A stretch of DNA of 6,943 nt, from positions 1-6,943 of the forward strand of contig JAOAHK010000136.1 of assembly GCA_026415275.1 (NCBI GenBank). Reading direction: 5' to 3'. The DNA is from Anaerolineales bacterium. GTDB taxonomy: Bacteria > Chloroflexota > Anaerolineae > Anaerolineales > UBA4823. A model generated the notes under the pieces. It made no database searches. It was not told the origin of the DNA and saw only the letters and a list, made by a program, of their open reading frames with translations. Below are positions 1 to 6,750 of the stretch, piece after piece (the first letter of the stretch is position 1; each line of letters opens with the position of its first letter). Position numbers and translations under genes: made by a program.

Positions 1-847
1 CCTTCGTCCTGTATACTGCCCAGCCGACAAAACCGCCCATTGGGGTGCTCTGTCCACGCCTCGAGGAAGGTCCCCATAGGTCTACCCACCGCGTCGATTG
101 GTCAACCAGGCGCACTTGATCAGCCAATGCATAAAGGGAAGCAAGTTCTTCAGCCGACCTACGTTCGGCACCGTTATGTTGGCGAGCAAGGTCATCCATG
201 CGTTCCAATAAGCGGCGGAAGATCACCGAAAAATCGGGAGCCTTTACCAGCGACTCCGCATCGATCAGCCGCGTGGGGGATAGAAAGTGTACAGTAATTT
301 CTCCATCTAACACCAAGCGAGCTGCGAAGTTCTGGGCATCCTCCCAGCGGATCGGCAAGTGCTGCGGGTGAACTACGCGCTCATTCTCGGCTAAGATGAC
401 CGCAGTTTCCCCTCTCAACGGGTGAAGCGCTTGAATCGAACGGATTTCAAACTTCCCCCTCCCAGGCCCGACACCCACCTCGCCCATCGCCTCGGCAGCT
501 AAGACAAAATAGGGCAAAAAGCGGTAGCCTTCACCGAAGAGAGTGAGGGTGAAGTGAAATTCTTGGTCGGGTTCCATAGTATCCACAGGGGGTTGCGGGC
601 CGACCAAACTATAGACGCGGCGCACAGTGCCCGGGGAGGATTCGGCGGCCAACAACCAGCATGCCGGACACACAGCGGCATGTTCGGGGCTGGGCTTTTG
701 TGTGCGGTAGGTTTCGGGGCAAACGGCGCGCAGCATCACTTGGGCAAGGGCATCGCGCAGGCGTTCAGCGCCTTGGTATCTGCCTAACCGAATGGGTTGT
801 TTCGCCCGAGCGGTAAAACGGAGATGAGTAAAGGTTAATGAAGTCAT
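1..847 (-). CDS. cas6: CRISPR pre-crRNA processing endoribonuclease Cas6 (3' end beyond the window)
   Basis: The frame is open from the ATG at 847 to the left edge: 282 residues, no stop, so the C-terminus is missing. Cas6 cuts the CRISPR transcript in its repeats and usually stays bound to the 3' handle of the crRNA. Visible family features are an N-terminal ferredoxin-like start (TFTHLRFTARA, residues 5-15), a cysteine group (C43, then CPAC at 60-63), the stretch LFGEGYRFLPYFVLAAEAMG (103-122) followed by a glycine-rich loop GVGPGRGKF (125-133), and PTRLIDAESLVKAPDF (191-206). The C-terminal glycine-rich motif MGGFVGWAVY (270-279) is typical of PF10040-type Cas6. The catalytic histidine cannot be assigned by eye. 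An in-frame ATG at 943 was rejected because the family N-terminus begins at 847, where GAGGA (862-858) lies 10 bases upstream. GC is about 58%, above the neighbouring cas genes. The gene follows cas3 after a gap, not at the operon head. Confidence 0.9.
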   Translation of the reverse strand, partial: MTSLTFTHLRFTARAKQPIRLGRYQGAERLRDALAQVMLRAVCPETYRTQKPSPEHAAVCPACWLLAAESSPGTVRRVYSLVGPQPPVDTMEPDQEFHFTLTLFGEGYRFLPYFVLAAEAMGEVGVGPGRGKFEIRSIQALHPLRGETAVILAENERVVHPQHLPIRWEDAQNFAARLVLDGEITVHFLSPTRLIDAESLVKAPDFSVIFRRLLERMDDLARQHNGAERRSAEELASLYALADQVRLVDQSTRWVDLWGPSSRRGQSTPMGGFVGWAVYRTK

Positions 848-1084
848 AATTCGTTCATCCTCATCGTGATCTATCCGCTTCGGTATTCCATTGCTCTGGA
901 TCGGCGCATATGGATTGCCGAATGCGGTGCACTTCGGTTTCATTGCAGACAATCTGATCAAAGAAACAGGGTTGCCAAGCAAAATACGCCATTTTCGCTT
1001 TCTTTTAGGCAAGCCGAGTCGTTGTGATCATTATTCTGGAATAAATCTTGCCGTCCTGTCATTAACCTGTTTTACTCCCAATCC
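848..1084. other. Intergenic gap between cas3 and cas6 containing a decayed coding remnant
   Basis: This is the only sizeable gap in an otherwise tightly packed operon. Its cas6-proximal half carries a short transposase-like reading frame, described separately. The cas3-proximal half (about 1005-1084) is AT-richer and shows nothing I can name. I see no hairpin followed by a T-run that would end transcription after cas3, and no convincing -35/-10 pair before cas6, so read-through from cas3 into cas6 is the simplest reading. A weak imperfect hairpin at 918-937 lies within the remnant. Confidence 0.6.
861..1004 (-). pseudogene. C-terminal remnant of a REP-associated / IS200-like tyrosine transposase
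   Basis: A short open stretch runs between an in-frame TAA (1007-1005) and a TGA (863-861). From its only ATG (992) it would encode 43 residues. The middle reads WQPCFFDQIVCNETEVHRIR, then QSICADPEQWNTEAD. This follows closely the C-terminal signature I know from REP-associated tyrosine transposases (PF01797, Y1_Tnp): WQ-x-x-(F/Y)(F/Y)D-x-I(I/V)-x-NE-x-E(L/V)-x-RIR-x-Y-I-x-x-NP-x-x-W. Seen here, the usual Y-I is S-I and the usual N-P is D-P, both signs of drift. No HUH catalytic motif or N-terminal part remains, and the frame upstream is closed by stops, so it cannot be active. Its stop lies 13 bases before the cas6 start, and GAGGA of the cas6 ribosome site overlaps that stop. The alternative is a genuine small gene or leader peptide coupled to cas6; its weak ribosome site argues against this. 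The family call rests on memory of the motif, not on a search. Confidence 0.55.
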
Positions 1085-3466
1085 TTAGTCCCAATCTTCA
1101 TTATACTCAGGATTTTCGAAAGACAATCCTAATTCAGACGTGTAGGGAGTCATCACAACGGGCGGAAGACGCTGGTCTCCCGCTTTGATCAAACCCTGAT
1201 TCGCTAGCATGTGATATTGTCCCCACCTTAGGGGAACCAAAAGCTCCTCAGCCGTAATCGGCTCGCTTTCTAGGTTTTGAACATATTCCTCAAAAAGGCA
1301 AGCGGGCAGCACCTCGATGCCATCAAAAAGACGATGGAATTGGTTTTCGATGCGGTTGACCGTATGAAATGGACGCAACGTATCGAGACAAGCCGCTTCG
1401 AATTCCCTTACAGATTTCCGGTATTCCTTCTCCCATTGCTCGGCAACCCGGTCAGCATACACCTCATCCAACCAATGGTTAATTTGGTCTTCATCCAAGA
1501 CTTTCCCATCGTGGGAACGGAGGATGCATAAGGCCCTTTGAATTAGCTCCGAGCTGTAAATCCGTTGCCCGTCTGAGGGCTCGCTGTAAACATTGACTTC
1601 AGCTTGCGTTCCTCTCCGTCCAGAACGATTTACCCGCCCAAAGCGTTGGACGAGCGCTTCTAAGGGCGCTGGATCGCTAAATAGGACATCCAAATCGATA
1701 TCTAGACTGACTTCTACAACCTGCGTAGAAACCAACACAACCGATTTCCGATTTGAACTCCCTTTGCCAAACAGGTCTTGGATCATTTTCTCCTTATTCA
1801 TCCGGTCGCGTTGGTGAAAGCGGCCGTGGATGAGGAGAACTTGTGTAGATAGGGGAAGATGAGTGGATAAAATTTGATAGGCTTGTTGAGCGCGAGCTAC
1901 GGTATTGCAGACAACCAATACGGATTTTCCAGCTTCTGCCTCGTTAATAACGATCGGAAGATTGTCTAGGAGGTCTCCCTCACGACAGCGCACGAGATGG
2001 CGTTGAAACTGTCGATAAAGAGCTGGCTCTGCGGTGATGACGCTGATATCCCCTAGCGCTTCGCAAATCCATTGACGGATCAGGGTCGGAAAGGTAGCAG
2101 ACATGACAAAAAAGCGCGCCTGGTAATTCTCCCGCAGGTACTGAATCATTCTAAGAATCATCGCCAAGCGGTTGACTTCGTAAGCATGAATTTCGTCCAT
2201 GATGAATAAAGCCTGATAGTAGTCAACAAGTTGGGCTTCATACCCCTTTAGGCGATAGATAGCCTTGAGCATCTGGTAGGGGCTAAAGACTCGAATGGGT
2301 GGATAATTCAATTCAGCCAAGTTTCTCATCCAGCGTGCGGTAGAGGCCGCCCGTTCGGGGTCATACTCTCTTTCCATTAAGTTGCGATATAGCGCTAACA
2401 AACCCCGACCATGCTGAAGTCCCACGGTAAACTCCCCAAAGAGGTAGCTCAGCCGCCGCTTCATGGCATTCATACTAGCTTGGTATGGCAAGGTATAAAA
2501 CAAACGCGCAGCCTTCGGTTGATTTGCTGCCCAGAGCAAGGCAGCTTCGGTTTTTCCGCTCCCCGTCGGGGCGATTAACATCGCAGAACCTTTCACTTGG
2601 GCCGCTTTGTCTTGATGAGCATATAGCTTCTGAGGCTCTAATTGACATCGTTGTAGAATCGCTTCTGGGTGAATCTGCAACGTCTGCAATTCGTTCACAT
2701 GAGCAGAGGCGCTGTGATCCGACTGAATGACAGAACCACGCAAAATTGTGAGGGCAGTCAAAAGGACGGATGGTTCTTTTTCATTGCCAAGAGCTTTTGC
2801 CCATCCTTGATAGCGAGAGAGACAGTTTCGGACAAACGATGCACCATCATTCAGAAACTGGCTAACAGCTTGGTCTTGACTCACCAATTGAAGCGGGCGA
2901 ACCCCCACGGATTCCAAATGGAGTTGCCCGAGCCACATTGAGCCACAAACATCCAGCCATCTCCACAAAGAGCGCAAGGTTTGTTCAGGAAATTGGCGTA
3001 TCAGCTCATCCAGATCATCTTCCTCATTCTCATCAAAAGTGGGGTAGAGTTCCTTCAGCTCCTTTGGTTCTCGATGATGAGAGACAATGGCGGCAACTAG
3101 CCACAACTTCTGGTCTTCCCGAAATCCATCGACAAACCAAGATAGAAATGGCAGAGAAAAAACCTCGTGGCGATGAGCACCCCAAATCGCTTTAGCATTT
3201 TTATCCTTCCGTAAGATTCCTTGAAAAGCTGGATGAGCTTTGCCGAAGTCATGCAAAAAGAGCGACCAATAAAGCAGATGCCACAGATCCTCTCTGCCTA
3301 ACTCAGTCGGCAAGGTAGGGCGAAGGCGGACAAGCTCCGCAAAGCGCAGTAAGACCAGCCAAGTATGAGCAGCTAGGCTTTCCGGCTCGCCGCCTGCCCC
3401 TTTCTCAGTACTTTTTGCCCACAAATGTTCTAACCAATCCGGATATAGACTTGGACGCTCAATCAT
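1085..3466 (-). CDS. cas3: CRISPR-associated HD nuclease-helicase Cas3
   Basis: Cas3 is recruited by the target-bound Cascade, nicks the displaced strand with its HD domain and unwinds and degrades DNA using ATP. Numbering is from the ATG at 3466 (793 residues). The HD nuclease comes first: H34, H72-D73 (in LHDFGKAHPAFQ), H98/H100 and H130-H131 (SHHRE). A linker with QSDHSAS at about 248-254 follows. The superfamily 2 helicase shows Walker A APTGSGKT (299-306), DEIH (424-427), MSAT (455-458), then STQVVEVSLDID (580-591) and QRFGRVNR (607-614). All key residues are intact, so it should be active, and the size is normal for a fused Cas3. The start is uncertain: TTG 3475, GTG 3469 and ATG 3466 are in frame. 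ATG is chosen; it overlaps the cas5 stop by 8 bases and has no strong ribosome site, which suggests translational coupling. Confidence 0.97.
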   Translation of the reverse strand: MIERPSLYPDWLEHLWAKSTEKGAGGEPESLAAHTWLVLLRFAELVRLRPTLPTELGREDLWHLLYWSLFLHDFGKAHPAFQGILRKDKNAKAIWGAHRHEVFSLPFLSWFVDGFREDQKLWLVAAIVSHHREPKELKELYPTFDENEEDDLDELIRQFPEQTLRSLWRWLDVCGSMWLGQLHLESVGVRPLQLVSQDQAVSQFLNDGASFVRNCLSRYQGWAKALGNEKEPSVLLTALTILRGSVIQSDHSASAHVNELQTLQIHPEAILQRCQLEPQKLYAHQDKAAQVKGSAMLIAPTGSGKTEAALLWAANQPKAARLFYTLPYQASMNAMKRRLSYLFGEFTVGLQHGRGLLALYRNLMEREYDPERAASTARWMRNLAELNYPPIRVFSPYQMLKAIYRLKGYEAQLVDYYQALFIMDEIHAYEVNRLAMILRMIQYLRENYQARFFVMSATFPTLIRQWICEALGDISVITAEPALYRQFQRHLVRCREGDLLDNLPIVINEAEAGKSVLVVCNTVARAQQAYQILSTHLPLSTQVLLIHGRFHQRDRMNKEKMIQDLFGKGSSNRKSVVLVSTQVVEVSLDIDLDVLFSDPAPLEALVQRFGRVNRSGRRGTQAEVNVYSEPSDGQRIYSSELIQRALCILRSHDGKVLDEDQINHWLDEVYADRVAEQWEKEYRKSVREFEAACLDTLRPFHTVNRIENQFHRLFDGIEVLPACLFEEYVQNLESEPITAEELLVPLRWGQYHMLANQGLIKAGDQRLPPVVMTPYTSELGLSFENPEYNEDWD

Positions 3467-4184
3467 CACCCGCAAAAGAATGAAAGACCAATCCTAAATG
3501 CTTACCTTTCACCTCTGGCGATTGCGGATCGACCCAAAAGCTTGGCGGCTGAACATTCCCAAATAAGAGCAACTTTTCTGGAAAATGGATGCGATCGTGA
3601 ACAATAAAGTAGCGTTCGAACGTCGGCCGTCTGCCTTGAGTGTAATCAATCCAACGTGGCATTAGCACGGCATAGCCTCGATTGGTAAAACTGTTGGAGC
3701 TGTAAGGCAAAAGCGTATGTTCGATATAGGCATAATCTGACTTCTGAAGCTCCACGACAGAAACATCGCTGTAGGTGAACAAATCTTGGGAGCGCCCAAG
3801 TATGACCGGGTATTTGGGACTGCGAAAAGCATCAATCCAATCCGGACGATCAAGATAAAGGATAAGGCGCGGTTGGAAGAGGAGGGTGCGCTGAAAAGGA
3901 TTTATGTTACCCTCAAGCTCCTTTGGGTAAGAAGAACCGGGGATCTTCCCAGAAGTAGGTACTAAGAGGATAATATGTTCTAAATCATCCACTTTGGCTG
4001 TGTAGCTAAAGTGATAGGCAAAATGCACCTCACGGGGATCAAACCATTCTCCCAATGCCGAGGCGATATGCCCGTAAATGGTCGCCGGAGGAGGCATCTC
4101 GTAGGTAGGGTGAATCTGATACATAAAGTGCGGATAGCGGAAGGATGTGGTGATTCCCTCCGCAATCACCTTTAGAACCTGCAT
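3459..4184 (-). CDS. cas5: Type I-B Cascade subunit Cas5
   Basis: The 241-residue protein has the Cas5 hallmark near its N-terminus: after MQVLKVIAEGITTSFRYPHF comes PTYEMPPPATIYGHIASALG (26-45), the proline-rich turn and helix of the RAMP-fold Cas5 family. In type I complexes Cas5 caps the 5' handle of the crRNA and joins Cas7 to Cas8. As a separate Cas6 is present, Cas5 is expected to be structural rather than a processing nuclease. The start is firm: AGGAGG (4195-4190) lies 5 bases before the ATG and overlaps the stop codon of cas7. The gene ends within the start region of cas3. The subtype label Cas5t (Tneap type) fits the neighbours but is inferred from context. Confidence 0.93.
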   Translation of the reverse strand: MQVLKVIAEGITTSFRYPHFMYQIHPTYEMPPPATIYGHIASALGEWFDPREVHFAYHFSYTAKVDDLEHIILLVPTSGKIPGSSYPKELEGNINPFQRTLLFQPRLILYLDRPDWIDAFRSPKYPVILGRSQDLFTYSDVSVVELQKSDYAYIEHTLLPYSSNSFTNRGYAVLMPRWIDYTQGRRPTFERYFIVHDRIHFPEKLLLFGNVQPPSFWVDPQSPEVKGKHLGLVFHSFAGDD

Positions 4185-4193
4185 CGCTTCCTC

Positions 4194-5252
4194 CTAATCC
4201 AACCAACTCTCCTGTTGGCGCAAATCTTGGATGAACTCCCGGAATGCTAGACGAGGATGGTTGACCTTCACATTGTATACTTGACTAAATTCCTCAAAGC
4301 GAGCGCGCTCCTCATCAAGATAACCCTTCGTCCATCCCACATAAACGGGAGAGAGAATTTCGTCTTTGAAAACATTCATTACTTGTTCAAATGCCTCATG
4401 GTTGACCCGTGGCTGCCCTTTTGCATCGGCACTAACAATGTGGTTGAAGATATGGTTGCCGCCTTTAGTGACCGCCATGAAGACAATCACCGGTGAAACG
4501 TCAGTATAGTGCAATGCCAATTTTGCGCCCCCTTCTAAGAGAGTCAAACCCTCAAACAATGCACTAATGCGCTGAATGCGCTCCTCCTTGGAAAGGCGGT
4601 AGCACTTTTGGTCCTCAAGATGTTCTAGCCCAGCCTCTGCTGCCTGCTTCTTACGCTCCTCATCCAAATTGCGATAACCGGTCTTCTGGACATAGGTGAA
4701 AGTGCCGCAAGCAGCTAGATTTAGGGAGAACAATCCCTTTAGGGTCGTACGGTAGAACTGGTGTTCAAAGGGAACAGGATCCCCCTCTTGGCGTGCCATA
4801 ACGCCGAAGTCCTGCGTCAAGGATACCGGACTGAGGGAAACCAGCGTACTAACACGAAACGGTGATACTCTTGTGACTGTATCCGTCGTAGGAGTCTCGG
4901 CCGCCCGACTGGTATCCGCTTCGCGAGCAGCTCTGGCAGAGGCTCGGGTGGATTGGGCACGCATATAGCCAAAAAGGTCGTCGTCCCAGTACTTTATCGG
5001 ATTGCTGTCCGTGTAAGCGACTTTCTCCTCACGATAAACTGGGGCAGCTTTCCAACCAATGCCTGCCTTTTCTAGGGTTGTTCTCAACCAGTAGCGAAAG
5101 GCTTGGGCGGAAACATAAGGGTAGTAACCATCTTTGGTCTTGATCACCTTCACCCCACTGGTGTTGTCAGTGCGTTCGCCAGGGATACTGCCCAAGTTGT
5201 TAAGCGCCGAGGCAGGGGCATCAATGAGAAATAAGCCAGTTACAAAAGCCAT
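4194..5252 (-). CDS. cas7: Type I-B Cascade backbone subunit Cas7 (Cst2/DevR family)
   Basis: The protein has 352 residues from the ATG at 5252. The opening (FVTGLFLIDAPASALNNLG, residues 3-21), then YYPYVSAQAFRYWLRTTL (43-60) and SPFRVSTLVSL (130-140) are characteristic of the Cst2/DevR branch of Cas7. Several copies would polymerise along the crRNA spacer and form the Cascade backbone. Residues 98-128 form a loop rich in Ala, Arg, Thr and Ser, of low complexity, probably a flexible arm. An upstream in-frame ATG (5348) would add 32 residues that lie inside the end of cas8; it is rejected because AAGGAG (5267-5262) sits 9 bases before 5252 and the family begins at MAFVTGLF. Cas7 follows cas8 after 28 bases and is followed by cas5 after 9. 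Confidence 0.96.
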   Translation of the reverse strand: MAFVTGLFLIDAPASALNNLGSIPGERTDNTSGVKVIKTKDGYYPYVSAQAFRYWLRTTLEKAGIGWKAAPVYREEKVAYTDSNPIKYWDDDLFGYMRAQSTRASARAAREADTSRAAETPTTDTVTRVSPFRVSTLVSLSPVSLTQDFGVMARQEGDPVPFEHQFYRTTLKGLFSLNLAACGTFTYVQKTGYRNLDEERKKQAAEAGLEHLEDQKCYRLSKEERIQRISALFEGLTLLEGGAKLALHYTDVSPVIVFMAVTKGGNHIFNHIVSADAKGQPRVNHEAFEQVMNVFKDEILSPVYVGWTKGYLDEERARFEEFSQVYNVKVNHPRLAFREFIQDLRQQESWLD

Positions 5253-5280
5253 TTTATATTTCTCCTTTCCTTGTGTGTAG

Positions 5281-5643
5281 TTACATAGCGGTTTCTTGTT
5301 CCAGAGGAATCTCGGTGAGAATTTCCTCATGTGTACCAAACCATCCAAGTTGATAAAGACGCTCGATCATGCGGATGAGCACCAGGTCGCGCGCCAACCG
5401 CCAATCGCCTGTGGGAATTTCCAAACCTTCCTCAAAGACTTGGACATAGGAGTCGAAGGACAAGATTGGCGATTTTCCCCGTCTTACTGCGGCAAGATTG
5501 GCTTTCAGCAGTATGTTGCGAAAGAAGTCATAGCGGTTTTGGGTGAAAAACTCGCGGAAGAAACGCGTGTCGTTCTCTGCATTGACGTATTCGGCGAGAG
5601 TATCACCTAAATTGCGGATTTTTTCTATTCTTTCTTTATCCAT
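5281..5643 (-). CDS. cas11: Probable Cas11 small subunit, made from an internal start in cas8
   Basis: Inside cas8, codon 370 is an ATG (5643) preceded by the consensus ribosome site AGGAGGA, with 9 bases between AGGAGG and the ATG. It lies in frame and would give a 120-residue product identical to the C-terminus of Cas8. The product looks almost wholly helical, starting MDKERIEKIRNLGDTLAEYV, which is the expected size and fold for the Cascade small subunit that lines the belly of the complex and contacts the target strands. No separate cas11 gene is visible in the window. For type I-B, I-C and I-D systems it is known that the small subunit is translated from within the large-subunit gene. 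The ribosome site and spacing are seen directly; the function is inferred from that precedent. Confidence 0.72.
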   Translation of the reverse strand: MDKERIEKIRNLGDTLAEYVNAENDTRFFREFFTQNRYDFFRNILLKANLAAVRRGKSPILSFDSYVQVFEEGLEIPTGDWRLARDLVLIRMIERLYQLGWFGTHEEILTEIPLEQETAM

Positions 5644-6750
5644 GTTCAGTATCCTCCTCAAGAATTCATTGGGTATTTTCCAATTCACAATCTCAATTTC
5701 ATCTCGAAATGAATATTCGCTTCTGGGATCTTGGGTATCCTTGGTCCTAACCGGTATCCTCAAAAAGTACGTGCGGATGAAGCGGTTAACATTCTCAGGA
5801 AGAGAGAATAAATCTTCAAAAAGATAATTTTTCTTCGGGATAAATGTCTCTGAGACTACTCCTTTCTTTATAGAGGGTTTTTGCCATGCCCGCTGCACAA
5901 TTTTTGCCCACTCAGTGCGATAACCGGCCGATTGCATGACGCGTAAAAAGGCAACCGTCTGCATTGGAAGATGATAAATATCGAGCGCAGGACCCTGACC
6001 ACTATTGCTGAAATGGTAAGCGGTTATTGAGAATGGGCTCTCTTGCTCTACTGCCTCTTTTTGGGATTGCGTAGCCTCAAGAAGCACTTCGATCAGGAGG
6101 GTGCGCTCCAATCGAGGCATATCTAAGGTGAATTTTTCACTTTTCTGGCGTGCCAATTGGATTGCCATGCGGTTTTGTTCTAGAAATTTTCGGGCGAAAT
6201 AAATCATGATCTCTGGATTATCGGAATGAACCGCTAACAACTTGCCCGCAATTTTGACACAACCAAGAGGGAGAGCTTGAATAGCTAATAAAACTTCACC
6301 TGAGACCGGCAGTCCTGCGTCGCCGTAGGGGAAAAAGTTGATTACATCCTCGCCAGTCAAAAGAGGAATGTGTTGGCGATAGGCACGACCAGGCGATAGT
6401 TTCCCTGTTTCATCGACGTTCAAGGATTGATCAGCAATGGGCAGACCCAGATAAACATCTACCTCATCCCGCTTGGGAACCTCGGAGGAGAAGGCTTTCA
6501 GAACTTTTTGGGCATAGATTGCCTTCTTCTCCGGGGTTTTACTATATCCTGGTTGGGTATATCCAGCGTTCATCGTGAAAACGATCGACCGGTAGCCAGT
6601 CATACAAGGATCAGTGTAAATCTCCGCCAGATAATCTGCGATCGTGTGCAAATCCGAAATTTCTAATTCCTCAGGAGCATTCTTACCACAGAAAGCCGTT
6701 ATTGTAGCGAGCCCGACATCCACAAAAGGATGTCCACAAAACCTAATCAT
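5281..6750 (-). CDS. cas8b1: Type I-B Cascade large subunit Cas8b1 (Cst1-like)
   Basis: The 489-residue protein sits directly before cas7/cst2, the place of the large subunit, which recognises the PAM and helps recruit Cas3. The N-terminus GHPFVDVGLATITAFCG (6-22) and the helical C-terminus with GDWRLARDLVLIRMIERLYQ (448-467) resemble the Cst1/Cas8 family of Tneap-type systems. Large subunits diverge fast, so the call rests partly on the neighbours. Only four cysteines occur (C5, C21, C49, C164) and no CxxC pair, although some Cas8a1/Cst1 relatives have a CxxC-CxxC region. The start at 6750 is preceded by AAGGAGGTGAT (6762-6752), nearly a full match to the 16S tail. A longer frame starting at 6834 lies inside the regulator gene and is rejected. 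The last 120 codons probably also encode a separately translated small subunit. Sampled lines average only about 41-45% GC. Confidence 0.9.
   Translation of the reverse strand: MIRFCGHPFVDVGLATITAFCGKNAPEELEISDLHTIADYLAEIYTDPCMTGYRSIVFTMNAGYTQPGYSKTPEKKAIYAQKVLKAFSSEVPKRDEVDVYLGLPIADQSLNVDETGKLSPGRAYRQHIPLLTGEDVINFFPYGDAGLPVSGEVLLAIQALPLGCVKIAGKLLAVHSDNPEIMIYFARKFLEQNRMAIQLARQKSEKFTLDMPRLERTLLIEVLLEATQSQKEAVEQESPFSITAYHFSNSGQGPALDIYHLPMQTVAFLRVMQSAGYRTEWAKIVQRAWQKPSIKKGVVSETFIPKKNYLFEDLFSLPENVNRFIRTYFLRIPVRTKDTQDPRSEYSFRDEIEIVNWKIPNEFLRRILNMDKERIEKIRNLGDTLAEYVNAENDTRFFREFFTQNRYDFFRNILLKANLAAVRRGKSPILSFDSYVQVFEEGLEIPTGDWRLARDLVLIRMIERLYQLGWFGTHEEILTEIPLEQETAM
5653..5658 (-). promoter_or_regulatory. 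Internal Shine-Dalgarno site for Cas11
   Basis: AGGAGG reads as two consecutive AGG arginine codons (R365-R366 of Cas8), 9 bases before ATG 5643. It is as good as the sites in front of cas5 and cas7. Two adjacent AGG codons placed exactly at ribosome-site distance from an in-frame ATG are unlikely to be chance. Confidence 0.72.

Noticed and set aside
918..937. Imperfect inverted repeat CCGAA...TTCGG with an inner TGC/GCA pairing
   Set aside because: Short, with a bulge, no T-run after it, and located inside the putative coding remnant; not convincing as a terminator or REP element.
848..943. Possible 32-residue N-terminal extension of cas6 from ATG 943
   Set aside because: It is in frame and open, but it overlaps the transposase-like stretch in another phase, has no clear ribosome site, and the Cas6 fold starts at the ATG at 847.
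958..1062. Minus-strand 34-codon frame starting at the ATG at 1062
   Set aside because: No good ribosome site at usual spacing, no recognisable motif, and it overlaps the transposase-like frame in another phase.
891..1088. Plus-strand frame of 65 codons across the cas3-cas6 gap
   Set aside because: It is antisense to the transposase-like remnant, and shows no ribosome site or known motif.
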